This document shows, piece by piece, positions 9,053 to 17,696 of a DNA stretch of 64,000 nucleotides; position 1 is the first letter of the stretch; each line of letters begins with the position of its first letter. Made by a program: the position numbers and the translations under genes. The stretch covers positions 62,001-126,000 of the forward strand of contig CAIZRG010000006.1 of the NCBI GenBank assembly GCA_903935335.1. The letters are read 5' to 3'. The notes beneath the pieces are model-generated. The model saw nothing but the letters and a program-made list of their open reading frames with translations, made no database searches and had not been told where the DNA came from. Source of the DNA: Oligoflexia bacterium (lineage in GTDB: Bacteria > Bdellovibrionota > UBA1018).

Positions 9053-10021
9053 ATGGATCAAGCCCATCCTAAAAATCAAAAAAATCTCATCTCAAGCCAA
9101 GACATGAGTGCAACTGATATCAAGCGCCTGTTTCAAATTGCGAGAATTTTCTCTCCTGAAGTCAAGCAAGGAAAAACCCTTCCCTTGCTCAGGGGGAAAA
9201 CCTTAGTCAATCTGTTCTTTGAAAGCTCCACCCGGACTCGTACCTCATTTGAACTTGCTATCCGCAAGCTAGAAGGCAGCGCACTGAATTTTGTATCCAT
9301 CGGTTCAAGCCTACAAAAGGGAGAAACCCTCATCGATACGGCTAAAAACTTAGAAGCGATGGGGCCTCATGGCTTAATCGTAAGACACTCCTCAGCAGGA
9401 AGTCCTCTGATTTTGGCAAATTCCCTTAAAATTCCAATTATTAATGCTGGAGATGGATTTCATGAACATCCAACCCAGGGGCTCCTAGACGCTTATACGA
9501 TTCAAGAAAAGCTAGGGACCCTGGAGAAAAAAAGAATTGTGATCCTGGGAGATATTGCTCATAGCCGAGTTGCTCGATCGAACATTCATATTCTGAAAAA
9601 ACTAGGCGCTTCGATCGCAGTCTGTGGCCCTCCATCATTACTTCCCCCTCACCCTGAAGCTTTGGGGGTCGATTTTTCTTTTCGCCCTGAAAGTCTCATG
9701 CCCGATGCAGACGTAGTCATCGCTTTAAGAGTTCAATTAGAACGACAAAATCGTATGCAAATCCCTTCTCTGAGTGAGTATTCTCGTTTTTGGGGGCTGA
9801 GTCGTGAACGAGCCCGTTTACTTAAAAAAGAAGCCCTTCTTTTGCACCCCGGACCAGTCAATCGAGGGATTGAAATAGATTCAGAAGTGATGGAAGACCC
9901 GAGATCAGTCATCCTGGATCAAGTTTTTAATGGAATTGTGATTCGAATGGCAGTTTTAGCTGAACTGTGCAATCCCTTTGAACTTGCCCAATGGCTTGAA
10001 AAGCGAGGTCAAAATGTCTGA
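9053..10021 (+). CDS. pyrB: aspartate carbamoyltransferase catalytic chain
   Basis: Catalyses carbamoyl phosphate plus aspartate to carbamoyl aspartate, the committed step of pyrimidine synthesis. The carbamoyl-phosphate site FESSTRTRTSFE lies at about residues 56-67, the HPTQG motif is in the middle domain, and HPGPVNRG is near the C-terminus. No regulatory pyrI gene is adjacent, so the enzyme may be the simple trimer or a PyrB-PyrC complex form. The start is two bases after the lepB stop, and the 3' end overlaps pyrC. Confidence 0.97.
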   Translation: MDQAHPKNQKNLISSQDMSATDIKRLFQIARIFSPEVKQGKTLPLLRGKTLVNLFFESSTRTRTSFELAIRKLEGSALNFVSIGSSLQKGETLIDTAKNLEAMGPHGLIVRHSSAGSPLILANSLKIPIINAGDGFHEHPTQGLLDAYTIQEKLGTLEKKRIVILGDIAHSRVARSNIHILKKLGASIAVCGPPSLLPPHPEALGVDFSFRPESLMPDADVVIALRVQLERQNRMQIPSLSEYSRFWGLSRERARLLKKEALLLHPGPVNRGIEIDSEVMEDPRSVILDQVFNGIVIRMAVLAELCNPFELAQWLEKRGQNV

Positions 10022-11372
10022 ATTTATGAGTATCCTCATTCAAGGAGGACTCATCATTGATCCTTCCCAAGACTACTGCCAGGAAGGAGATTTACTCATT
10101 GAGGAAGGTAAAATTCTAGCCCTCGATCGCCCTGGGCAAATTCCATGCACTCGAGCTTCTCAAGTGATTCAAGCTCAGGGAAAATGGGTTGTACCCGGTC
10201 TCATTGATGCTCATGTCCATCTGAGGGAGCCAGGATTAGAATATAAAGAAACCATTGCTACTGGAACTCGTGCGGCTCGGGCAGGAGGTTTCACATCAGT
10301 AGCCTGTATGGCGAATACTCAACCTGTGAACGATAATGCTTATGTAACAGCTTTTATCCGAGAAAAAGCTAAAGCTACAGCTTCTTGCCGAGTTTTCCCA
10401 GTTGGAGCAGTAACCAAAGGCTTAAAGGGAGAAGAGCTTGCTGAAATCGGAGGCATGATTGAAGCCGGAGCTCAAGCCATCAGTGACGATGGGATGCCGG
10501 TTATGAACTCGTATTTGATGCGAAAAGCAATGGACTATGCCAAAGCCTTTGGAGTTGCAGTGATTAGCCATGCAGAAGATGCCAACTTAGTTGGGCAAGG
10601 AGTCATGAACGAAAGTGCTCTTTCCAATGAGCTAGGTCTTCGTGGCAACCCTGCTGCTGCAGAAGAAATCCTAGTTGCCCGAGAAATTGCGCTTTGTCGA
10701 CTGACCGGAGCACGCGTTCATCTTGCTCATATTTCTAGCAAAGTAGCCTTAGAACACATTGTGCGTGCTAAAGAAGCAGGTCTTCCGGTCACAGCTGAAG
10801 CTTCTCCCCATCACTTGATTTTGACAGAGGAAACCCTTCGCAGCTTTCAGACGAACTTCAAAATGGCTCCTCCTTTGCGCACAGAGGAAGACGTAGAAGC
10901 CCTCCAAAAAGCTGTGTCAGAAAAATGGATTGACTTAATTGCAACCGACCATGCCCCTCATGGAATTACAGAGAAGGCAGTTGAGTTTGATCAAGCAGCT
11001 TTTGGAATTATTGGACTTCAAACAGCAGTTCCTCTGACTCTGAAGCTGGTCGAGCAGGGGATTCTTTCTCCTCTACGCTGGGTAGAGTGTTTAAGTATGA
11101 ACCCAGCCCGACTTTTAAATCTACCCTACGGGACCTTACAAAAGGGACGAGAAGCTGATATCACTTTAATCCATCCCGAGTGGGAATGGAAATTCACTGC
11201 AGATCAGATCCTTTCTAAAAGTCAAAATACTCCTTTTTTAGACTGGAATCTGAAAGGAGCAGCCATCGCAACTCTCGTAGGAGGAAAACTCTTGGATCAT
11301 AGCCCTCCTCCAAGGAGAAATCATTCAGAACTGTTGAGAGGTTTTTATTCTGTGGAGACTTCTAAAAGATGA
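10014..11372 (+). CDS. pyrC: dihydroorotase, type I
   Basis: Zinc amidohydrolase closing carbamoyl aspartate to dihydroorotate. The start ATG at 10014 overlaps the pyrB stop (ATGTCTGA) and has GAGGT five bases upstream; the longer frame from 9978 inside pyrB is not needed. Metal ligands are visible in DAHVHLREPG, in SHAEDANL, in ASPHHLILTEE and in the catalytic Asp of IATDHAPH. The length of about 452 residues and the GISDDG-like segment (AISDDGMPV) fit the type I class. Close coupling to pyrB fits enzymes that channel between the two steps. Confidence 0.96.
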   Translation: MSEFMSILIQGGLIIDPSQDYCQEGDLLIEEGKILALDRPGQIPCTRASQVIQAQGKWVVPGLIDAHVHLREPGLEYKETIATGTRAARAGGFTSVACMANTQPVNDNAYVTAFIREKAKATASCRVFPVGAVTKGLKGEELAEIGGMIEAGAQAISDDGMPVMNSYLMRKAMDYAKAFGVAVISHAEDANLVGQGVMNESALSNELGLRGNPAAAEEILVAREIALCRLTGARVHLAHISSKVALEHIVRAKEAGLPVTAEASPHHLILTEETLRSFQTNFKMAPPLRTEEDVEALQKAVSEKWIDLIATDHAPHGITEKAVEFDQAAFGIIGLQTAVPLTLKLVEQGILSPLRWVECLSMNPARLLNLPYGTLQKGREADITLIHPEWEWKFTADQILSKSQNTPFLDWNLKGAAIATLVGGKLLDHSPPPRRNHSELLRGFYSVETSKR

Positions 11373-12505
11373 AAACAAATTATAAACCTGGAGTCCTTCT
11401 CTTAGAAGACGGTACTGAGTTTTCAGGTTTGCTCTTGAGTTCACCTGCATCTCATAAAAACTTTGGATACGGTGAAGTCGTCTTTAATACTTCGATGACG
11501 GGCTACCAGGAAATCTTAACAGACCCTTCTTACTACGGTCAGATCGTCTGCTTCACACACCCCCATATTGGAAACACTGGAATCAATTTGGAGGATCCTG
11601 AAAGCGCCCGGACTTGGTGCTCTGGTTTATTGGTCAATCATCTTTGTGATGAGCCTTCCAGTTGGCGAATGACTCAAGACTTAAACTCTTATCTTTTATC
11701 CCATCATATCCCTGGACTTTTTCAGGTGAATACCCGTGCTCTGACCGTCCATCTTCGATCTAAAGGAGTTCTTCGGGGAGTTCTACTACCAGAGTCCGAA
11801 AAAGCTCAGGGGAAAAATCTGCTTCTGGATCTCCCTCCCTTTGAAGGGAGAGACCTCATCTGCGAGGTTTCAACTCGAAAGCCTTTCCTGTGGAACTCCA
11901 AAAAGGAATCCTCAACAGAAATTCGACCAGAAATTCAAATTGTCGCTTTGGATTTTGGAATTAAATTCAATCTCCTCAGAAGTCTAGAAAAATGGGGATG
12001 CAGGATTGAGGTTGTCCCTGCTCAAACCACAGCCCAAGAAATCATACAAAAAAAACCGGACGGAGTATTTTTGTCAAATGGTCCAGGGGATCCCTCGGCT
12101 GCCCCTTATGCTGTTGAAACTGTGAGACAACTCTTAGGGCGGATCCCCTTGTTTGGTGTTTGCATGGGTCATCAAATTCTTGCTTTAGCGCTCGGAGCAA
12201 AGACCTATAAACTGCGCTTTGGTCACCGTGGAGTCAATCAACCCGTCCTAGATCGATCTACAGGTCGTATTGAAATCAGCTCTCATAACCATGGATACGC
12301 TGTCGATGCGAATTCTCTTCCTACAGGGGTCGAAATCACACATATTAATTTAAATGATCAAACGGTTGAAGGGCTAAGAGTCAAAGGGATTCCTGCTTTT
12401 TCTGTTCAGTACCATCCTGAAGCTTGCCCAGGACCTCATGACTCCCTAGCACTTTTTGAACAATTCATTCATACTATAAAAGGCCATGTACCAAAAATAT
12501 CTTGA
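11369..12505 (+). CDS. carA: carbamoyl-phosphate synthase small (glutaminase) subunit
   Basis: Hydrolyses glutamine and passes ammonia to CarB for carbamoyl phosphate synthesis. The N-terminal CPSase small-chain domain contains FNTSMTGYQEILTDPSY. The class I amidotransferase domain carries the nucleophile Cys265 in GVCMGHQI and the His-Glu pair in YHPEACPGPHD. The start overlaps the pyrC stop as ATGA. carB is not in the window and the next gene is unrelated, so the large subunit must be encoded elsewhere. Confidence 0.97.
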   Translation: MKTNYKPGVLLLEDGTEFSGLLLSSPASHKNFGYGEVVFNTSMTGYQEILTDPSYYGQIVCFTHPHIGNTGINLEDPESARTWCSGLLVNHLCDEPSSWRMTQDLNSYLLSHHIPGLFQVNTRALTVHLRSKGVLRGVLLPESEKAQGKNLLLDLPPFEGRDLICEVSTRKPFLWNSKKESSTEIRPEIQIVALDFGIKFNLLRSLEKWGCRIEVVPAQTTAQEIIQKKPDGVFLSNGPGDPSAAPYAVETVRQLLGRIPLFGVCMGHQILALALGAKTYKLRFGHRGVNQPVLDRSTGRIEISSHNHGYAVDANSLPTGVEITHINLNDQTVEGLRVKGIPAFSVQYHPEACPGPHDSLALFEQFIHTIKGHVPKIS

Positions 12506-13127
12506 ACCCATCATTGAAGACTTTACGACAGGTGAATACTATCGTGAAGTCTATAACGCAAAGCAAGAATACTTCGATAAAGCTGGAATTGTGTATGAAG
12601 ATGATATTGAGTTCGAACAAAGAATGTGCATTTTTATGGATTGGTATATCTTTGATCGAGACTTACCCGGAGTCGACCTTCCTCCGATTAAATACTATTT
12701 TAGAAAGCATAAAGATCGTTTTTCTAGCAATGAACTGAACATTTATCGTGATTTTTGCTCAACCATTCATTCCATTTTTAGATTGAAAAGATTTACTTGG
12801 AATCGAAAAGGATTTGTCATTCTTGACTTATTTTCAAGCAAAACACACACCGTAACGGACTCTGAGATTAGCCAAGGATTTGCGAGGGGTGATATTTTCG
12901 AGGCAAGAATAATCCCTTTTAAAGGTGGGAATGAATTTTCACGAGGATTTTGCTTTCATCCTACTGAAATGGAATCGTTTATTCTAAATGAAGTTAAAAA
13001 GGTCCGCTTTCAGGACAAAAGCCGCCAAACAAAGCTCATTCTTCAGCTTTCTGCAATGAAGCTCAAGCAACTGCGCTTTCAGCATATTGATATTCGTCAT
13101 ATTTATAAATTCGAATCTCGATTTTAG
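12486..13127 (+). CDS. conserved-looking protein of unknown function downstream of carA
   Basis: A 213-residue soluble protein with no signal peptide or membrane span. It is rich in aromatic and acidic residues early on (DWYIFDRDLPGVDLPPIKYYF) and has a beta-like core RKGFVILDLFSSKTHTV. It starts 20 bases inside carA with AAAAGG before the ATG, so it is probably translated with the pyrimidine genes. I do not recognise the family. A degenerate copy of two of its segments lies at 15959-16012 on the far side of the FG-GAP gene, indicating that this locus was duplicated and partly deleted. Confidence 0.7.
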   Translation: MYQKYLEPIIEDFTTGEYYREVYNAKQEYFDKAGIVYEDDIEFEQRMCIFMDWYIFDRDLPGVDLPPIKYYFRKHKDRFSSNELNIYRDFCSTIHSIFRLKRFTWNRKGFVILDLFSSKTHTVTDSEISQGFARGDIFEARIIPFKGGNEFSRGFCFHPTEMESFILNEVKKVRFQDKSRQTKLILQLSAMKLKQLRFQHIDIRHIYKFESRF

Positions 13128-13236
13128 AAAAACTCAAGCAAGTCTATTTGAATGGATAGAGAATGAAGAAGCTGTAAAGTGAAAACGGCTGGTTACACAA
13201 AATTCTTTACATCCTCCGATGCATGGGAAGAGCCTC

Positions 13237-15891
13237 TTAAAACGGAGCAAAAACCCAAGATGCTCCTATGCTATTGCTGTCAGAAGGCCCACCTACCAGG
13301 GCTGTATTCCCGTCCCGACTCAGAGATACTGAACTGCCTTGACCCGATTGACCAATACTTCCAATACCTACTAATTTCGATTGTTGGACCCATCCTCCAT
13401 CTGCGCTGCGTGTAAATACCCAAGTCGCTCCGATGTTGATATTGTCACTAGATCCACCCACTAAAGCTGTATTCCCATCTGCGCTCATGGACACTGAGTT
13501 CCCTTGCATCATACTAACCCCAACACCTCCAGTCCCTACTAACTTGGACTGCTCAACCCATCCTCTATCTGCGCTGTGTGTAAATACCCAGGTCGCTCCA
13601 GCAGAGTCGTTATCGTAGGGTCCACCCATCAAAGCGGTATTCCCATCTGCGCTCATGGACACCGAGTAGCCCTGACCCACAAAAGTTCCAACACCTTCAG
13701 TCCCCACTAGCTTGGTTTTCTCGAACCAACTTCCATCTAAGTTCCGTGTGAACACCCACGCTGCTCCGATGCCGTCGCTGTCATAATACCCTCCTATCAA
13801 GGCTGTATTCCCATCTGCGCTCAAGGACACTGAGGTACCAAACTCGATATCACTTCCGATACCTCCCGTACCTATTAACTTGGATTGCTGGGACCAGAAT
13901 AGCTCTCCTGTCGATGTATCCAATTTTCGTGTAAAAACCCATGCTGCCCCGATGTAATCGTTATCGTAGGATCCACCCACCAGGGCTGTATTCCCATCTG
14001 CGCTCATGGACACTGACATGCCAAATCCAGTACCACTACTTCCAAGACTGTCGTTCACTACCAGCTTCGGACCTTGTTGCGTCCATACCCCCTCTGGGCT
14101 GCGTCTAAACACCCACGCCGCTCCCATGTAATCGTTATCGGAGGGTCCACCCATTAAAGCGGTATTCCCATCTGCGCTCAGAGATACTGAGGTACCAAAC
14201 TCAATATCATTTCCAACCCCTCCAGTACCTACTAACTTGGACTGCTGAGCCCATGCTCCATCTACGCCCCGTGTAAACACCCACGCCGCTCCAGCATAGT
14301 TGTTATCGTAGGGTCCACCCATCAAAGCGGTATTCCCATCTGCGCTCATGGACACCGAGTAGCTTTGACTTATTCCAATCGGAAAAGCTCCCATGCCTAC
14401 AAGCTTGGAGCCTTGCTGCGTCCATACCCCATCTGTGCGTGTAAACACCCATGCTGCTCCCATGCCATGGTTGTCCTGATATCCACCCACCCAAACTGTA
14501 TTTCCATCACCGCTCAGTGCCACTGCAGCGCCCTGGTAAACCTGAGTCCCAATACTTCCCGTGCCTACAAGCTTAGAGCCTTGCTGCGTCCATACCCCAT
14601 CTGTGCGTGTAAACACCCACACCGCCCCCATGACGTTGTTGTCTTCAGGATTACCCACTAAGGCTGTATTCCCATCTGCGCTCAGAGATACTGAGGTACC
14701 GAATTCGACATAGCCAAAAGCAGGACTGCCCGTATCTAGTTTGGGACCCTGTTGGGTCCATACCCCCTCTGGACTGCGTGTAAACACCCAAATGACTCTT
14801 GCAGCAGTGGAATAGTCTATTCCACTGATTAAGGCGGTATTACCGTCTACGTTCAATGACACCGAGTGGCCAAACTTATGGCCATCATTATCCGGAGCTA
14901 AAAGCTTAGACCCTTGCTGACTCCAGACTCCATTAGTACGCGTAAACACCCAAACTGCTCCAAGGCTACCATTGTCGTACATTGAACCCAGCAGGGCTGT
15001 GTTTCCATCACCGCTCAGTGCAACTGAAGCGCCCTGACCCTTCAATCCAAAACTTCCAATACCTTCCGTACCGACAAGTTTGGAGCCTTGCTGCGTCCAT
15101 ACTCCACCTGTGCAAGTATATACCCAAGCAGCTCCAGCATAGTTGTTGTCACCAGGTCCGCCCACCAGGGCTGTATTCCCATCTGCGCTTAGGGAAACTG
15201 ATAAGCCAAAATAGATGCTATCTCCAATACTGCCAGTACCTACAAGTTTAGACCCTTGCTGAGTCCATACTCCCCCTGTACGAGTATATACCCAAGCAGC
15301 TCCAGTAGTGTTATTGTCGTACATACCACCCACTAGAGCTGTATTCCCATCCTCACTCAGGGAGATTGAGACGCCAAAGCTGACACCCCTTCCAATAGCC
15401 CCAGTCCCTACTAACTTAAGTCCCTGCTGATGCGCAGGGACTGCATTGCCTGTCACTGCAAAAGTTTGACAGCTCACTTGGTTTCCATCGACGACTAAAG
15501 CTGCATGATTTGGATCAGAAAACGCTCCAGGCATCACCATGCCCACTAAAGATTGATTGGATTGGCTAATCAAAATACCTGACACACCACCGATGCTCAA
15601 AGTTTGGGCTGCTGAAAAATCAGCTCCTGAAATCGTAATGAACGTCCCTACAGATCCACTGGAAGGCGTGAAGGTCATGGCAGGACTGCAAACTCCATTT
15701 CCACTGCTGCTGATGCTACCAGCGTTAGTCCCTAGGCCACCGCTATTACCACTATTAATCATGCCACTGGTAGTGTCACTGGGAGTTGTTAGAGCCCACA
15801 TTGTTTGACTGCTTTCAGAACATCCAAAAAATTGGATAGGCAGAAAAATGAGGTGTACTATCCACTTGAATTTGGATGTGAATGAGTTCAT
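13237..15891 (-). CDS. FG-GAP-repeat surface lipoprotein with TIG domain
   Basis: An 884-residue exported protein. The signal ends in the lipobox FFGC (Cys near residue 24), so it is lipid-anchored. A Ser/Gly-rich stretch follows, then an IPT/TIG immunoglobulin-like domain (about 68-148, with FTPSSGSVGTFITISGADFS). Thirteen repeats of about 55 residues then run to the C-terminus, each built around SVSLSADGNTALVGG and GAAWVFTR and resembling FG_GAP_2 beta-propeller blades. The start ATG lacks a Shine-Dalgarno and sits two bases from a perfect palindrome. FG-GAP proteins usually act in adhesion or ligand binding; the target here is unknown. It lies between a gene and that gene's degenerate copy, which suggests insertion. 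Confidence 0.8.
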   Translation of the reverse strand: MNSFTSKFKWIVHLIFLPIQFFGCSESSQTMWALTTPSDTTSGMINSGNSGGLGTNAGSISSSGNGVCSPAMTFTPSSGSVGTFITISGADFSAAQTLSIGGVSGILISQSNQSLVGMVMPGAFSDPNHAALVVDGNQVSCQTFAVTGNAVPAHQQGLKLVGTGAIGRGVSFGVSISLSEDGNTALVGGMYDNNTTGAAWVYTRTGGVWTQQGSKLVGTGSIGDSIYFGLSVSLSADGNTALVGGPGDNNYAGAAWVYTCTGGVWTQQGSKLVGTEGIGSFGLKGQGASVALSGDGNTALLGSMYDNGSLGAVWVFTRTNGVWSQQGSKLLAPDNDGHKFGHSVSLNVDGNTALISGIDYSTAARVIWVFTRSPEGVWTQQGPKLDTGSPAFGYVEFGTSVSLSADGNTALVGNPEDNNVMGAVWVFTRTDGVWTQQGSKLVGTGSIGTQVYQGAAVALSGDGNTVWVGGYQDNHGMGAAWVFTRTDGVWTQQGSKLVGMGAFPIGISQSYSVSMSADGNTALMGGPYDNNYAGAAWVFTRGVDGAWAQQSKLVGTGGVGNDIEFGTSVSLSADGNTALMGGPSDNDYMGAAWVFRRSPEGVWTQQGPKLVVNDSLGSSGTGFGMSVSMSADGNTALVGGSYDNDYIGAAWVFTRKLDTSTGELFWSQQSKLIGTGGIGSDIEFGTSVSLSADGNTALIGGYYDSDGIGAAWVFTRNLDGSWFEKTKLVGTEGVGTFVGQGYSVSMSADGNTALMGGPYDNDSAGATWVFTHSADRGWVEQSKLVGTGGVGVSMMQGNSVSMSADGNTALVGGSSDNINIGATWVFTRSADGGWVQQSKLVGIGSIGQSGQGSSVSLSRDGNTALVGGPSDSNSIGASWVFAPF
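13270..15420. repeat. thirteen tandem ~165-bp repeats coding FG-GAP blades
   Basis: The coding DNA is itself repetitive. Phrases such as gtattcccatctgcgctca and aacacccacgccgctcc recur nearly unchanged at intervals of roughly 160-180 bp. High identity at the DNA level, including third positions, implies recent duplication or ongoing gene conversion rather than ancient protein repeats. Copy number may vary between isolates and assembly may collapse it. Confidence 0.85.
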
Positions 15892-15892
15892 A

Positions 15893-15915
15893 TGATTTAA
15901 TAATATATTAAATCA
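15893..15915. promoter_or_regulatory. perfect 23-bp palindrome at the FG-GAP gene start
   Basis: Arms TGATTTAATA and TATTAAATCA (10 bp each, no mismatch) flank a 3-base centre. It begins two bases upstream of the minus-strand ATG at 15891, where a Shine-Dalgarno would be expected. A dimeric regulator bound here would block transcription or translation initiation of the FG-GAP lipoprotein gene. The function is inferred from symmetry and position only. Confidence 0.5.
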
Positions 15916-15958
15916 GTCACTCATTAAACAAGAACAACTTGCCTCCGATCAACCGATT

Positions 15959-16012
15959 ATTCTTGACTTATTTTCCGGAAAAACACACTCAGTTTTAGAA
16001 AAACTCAAGTAA
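15959..16012 (+). pseudogene. degenerate partial copy of the 12486-13127 gene
   Basis: Bases 15959-15975 repeat 12819-12835 exactly (attcttgacttattttc) and similarity continues to about 15990; here the frame reads ILDLFSGKTHS against ILDLFSSKTHT in the intact gene. Directly after it, 15993-16009 repeat 13122-13138 exactly (ttttagaaaaactcaag). The copy therefore lacks the roughly 270 bp that separate these segments in the intact gene. The rest of the 313-bp gap 15892-16204 holds the palindrome above, short hairpins and the presumed promoter of the next gene. Confidence 0.6.
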
Positions 16013-16185
16013 ATGATGCATTTCGCTACAATGTTTCATTTTTCATCAAATTCAGACACCCTTTTAAAAAAAATTATTCCACTCTTAAAATAAACTTGCG
16101 CATAGCTGTCTTTTCCACCTAAATAGAAAATATAGGTAGAAGAGCTATTTTTTAGCTCAAATCTAAAACAAAAAAGAAAGTTATC

Positions 16186-16201
16186 CTTTCTAAGGAGAAA
16201 G
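16186..16201. promoter_or_regulatory. hairpin enclosing the Shine-Dalgarno of the small exported protein
   Basis: CTTTCT and AGAAAG pair perfectly around AAGG, which is part of the ribosome-binding site AAGGAG (16192-16197) for the ATG at 16205. A second perfect 6-bp hairpin (GAGCTA / TAGCTC, 16142-16158) lies just upstream. Together they could form a small translational switch in the leader, though the stems are short and AT-rich. Confidence 0.3.
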
Positions 16202-16204
16202 TCT

Positions 16205-16462
16205 ATGAAGAAGTTTGCTCTTACTTTAATTGCAATTTTTGCATTCTCAACTTTTGCTTTTGCTAATGCTGAAGAAACAGCAGCTCCTGCTAGCAATCCT
16301 GCTGCTCCTCAACACCCAGCGACCGAAAGCAATGCACCTGCAGGACATCATGAAGATCAACAGGAAGGTCAACATGAAGCCCATAAAGGCTCCAAAGCAA
16401 CCAAGCACAAAAAAGGTCACAAGCACAAGGCTCATAAAACCTCTGAAAAGTCTGCTGAATAA
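16205..16462 (+). CDS. small exported His/Lys/Ala-rich protein
   Basis: An 85-residue protein with a clear signal peptide (MKKFALTLIAIFAFSTFAFA, cleavage near residue 20-21). The mature chain is low in complexity: an Ala/Pro/Glu half, then a strongly basic tail with HHEDQQEGQHEAHKG and repeated Lys-His pairs. It has a strong ribosome-binding site. The composition resembles acid-shock (Asr-like) or metal-buffering periplasmic peptides, but no specific family is assured. It is a single gene between the duplicated remnant and the converging heptosyltransferase. Confidence 0.65.
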   Translation: MKKFALTLIAIFAFSTFAFANAEETAAPASNPAAPQHPATESNAPAGHHEDQQEGQHEAHKGSKATKHKKGHKHKAHKTSEKSAE

Positions 16463-16534
16463 TTCATTGCACTCAAAACCCCTGGTCTTCCACGAAAAAG
16501 CTCATCTCAGCTCATTCAAAGACTGGGGGATTTC

Positions 16535-17638
16535 TTAAACCCGAGCCAACCTCTCACATTCTTTCAAAACAGAATCCTCTTCGATCTTTTTCATGCATTG
16601 GTGATTTTCAATCACACACTCCTGAAGACCACACCAAGGAGGAGCACCTGCATCTGCACTTTGCCTACACTCTAAAGACTCAATAAAAAAATAAGAATGC
16701 TGATCTTTGGAGTAAGGGTGCCACTCAAAGGGATGCTCTGGACCAAAAAGAGTGACTGTTGGAGTACCCACTGCAACTGTTAGATGTTTGGGTCCTGAGT
16801 CATTTCCCAATAAAACTGAGACCTGACTTAAAATAGCGGCTAATTTCCTAATAGGAAAATCCTGACTGCTCACTAAGCGACCCTGAACCTCTAACCTTTG
16901 CTTGGGGTCGGGTAATCGAGTGATTAAAAAATGACTGACCTGGCTTTGAAATTCCTCGAGTATTTTCCCCTCTTTCGGACCTACAAAAGCAAGGACTGAC
17001 CCTTGGGTTTTTAAAGCCCAATTCAAGGCAAGCACTGCAAACTTCTCCAGGGGCCAACACTTAGTGGGCCGACTAGCCCCTAGACTAATCGCTAAAACCG
17101 GAGATTTTAAACCTTTTTTGGCTAAAAAACTAAGAGCTTCTTGAATCTCAATAGATTCTAAAAAAACCCGAGGACCCTTTTCAGAAGAAACGACAAGCCC
17201 CAAAGCTCGGAGAGCATCTAGGTCCCGCTCAATGATGGGCTTTGTCACACCCTTCCCTGGAATTTCTACCGTAGAAAAGCGATTGGGCTGTTGATACCCA
17301 TGAAAATGAATGGAGCGAACCTTCGCCCCGGTCATTCGAGTCAGCCATGCACTCGATGAACTGGCATGAAAGTGAATTGCAATATCAAATTTTTCTCTTC
17401 TCAGTCGAATTGCCCACTGAGAGAAATCCCTGAGCTTCGCCACAAGCCCTGAGGGAGGATCCCATGTCCAAACTTTATGAATCCCTGGATGACCCTCTAA
17501 AACTCCAGCCCACTGAGAACGCACCAAGACGTGAATCTCTGCTTGAGGAAAACATCGAACCAGCTCCGCTAAAGAAGCAGTGAAAAGAACCGTATCTCCA
17601 AGAGATCTCAGCTTGACGGCTAGAATCTTCATGGGCAT
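16535..17638 (-). CDS. GT9 heptosyltransferase-like LPS glycosyltransferase
   Basis: Transfers heptose (or a related sugar) to the LPS core at the inner face of the inner membrane. The 367 residues contain the N-terminal GT9 pattern ILAVKLRSLGDTVLFTASL and the C-terminal donor motif LLGNDSGPKHLTVAVGTPTV followed by LFGPEHPFEWHP. A Cys-rich tail (ECRQSADAGAPPWCGLQEC, with later Cys) is common in this family. The ATG at 17632 is an alternative start. It is divergent from the next glycosyltransferase gene, with about 58 bp between them. Confidence 0.88.
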   Translation of the reverse strand: MPMKILAVKLRSLGDTVLFTASLAELVRCFPQAEIHVLVRSQWAGVLEGHPGIHKVWTWDPPSGLVAKLRDFSQWAIRLRREKFDIAIHFHASSSSAWLTRMTGAKVRSIHFHGYQQPNRFSTVEIPGKGVTKPIIERDLDALRALGLVVSSEKGPRVFLESIEIQEALSFLAKKGLKSPVLAISLGASRPTKCWPLEKFAVLALNWALKTQGSVLAFVGPKEGKILEEFQSQVSHFLITRLPDPKQRLEVQGRLVSSQDFPIRKLAAILSQVSVLLGNDSGPKHLTVAVGTPTVTLFGPEHPFEWHPYSKDQHSYFFIESLECRQSADAGAPPWCGLQECVIENHQCMKKIEEDSVLKECERLARV

Positions 17639-17696
17639 GGCTCAAAATCCTATCTCAGAAAATAATTTTTGTGCTAAAAAACTCCAAGAGTTAAAC

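Noticed and set aside
14303-15251. Several 60-98-codon frames opposite and across the FG-GAP gene
   Set aside because: All are reading-frame shadows of the repeated coding sequence.
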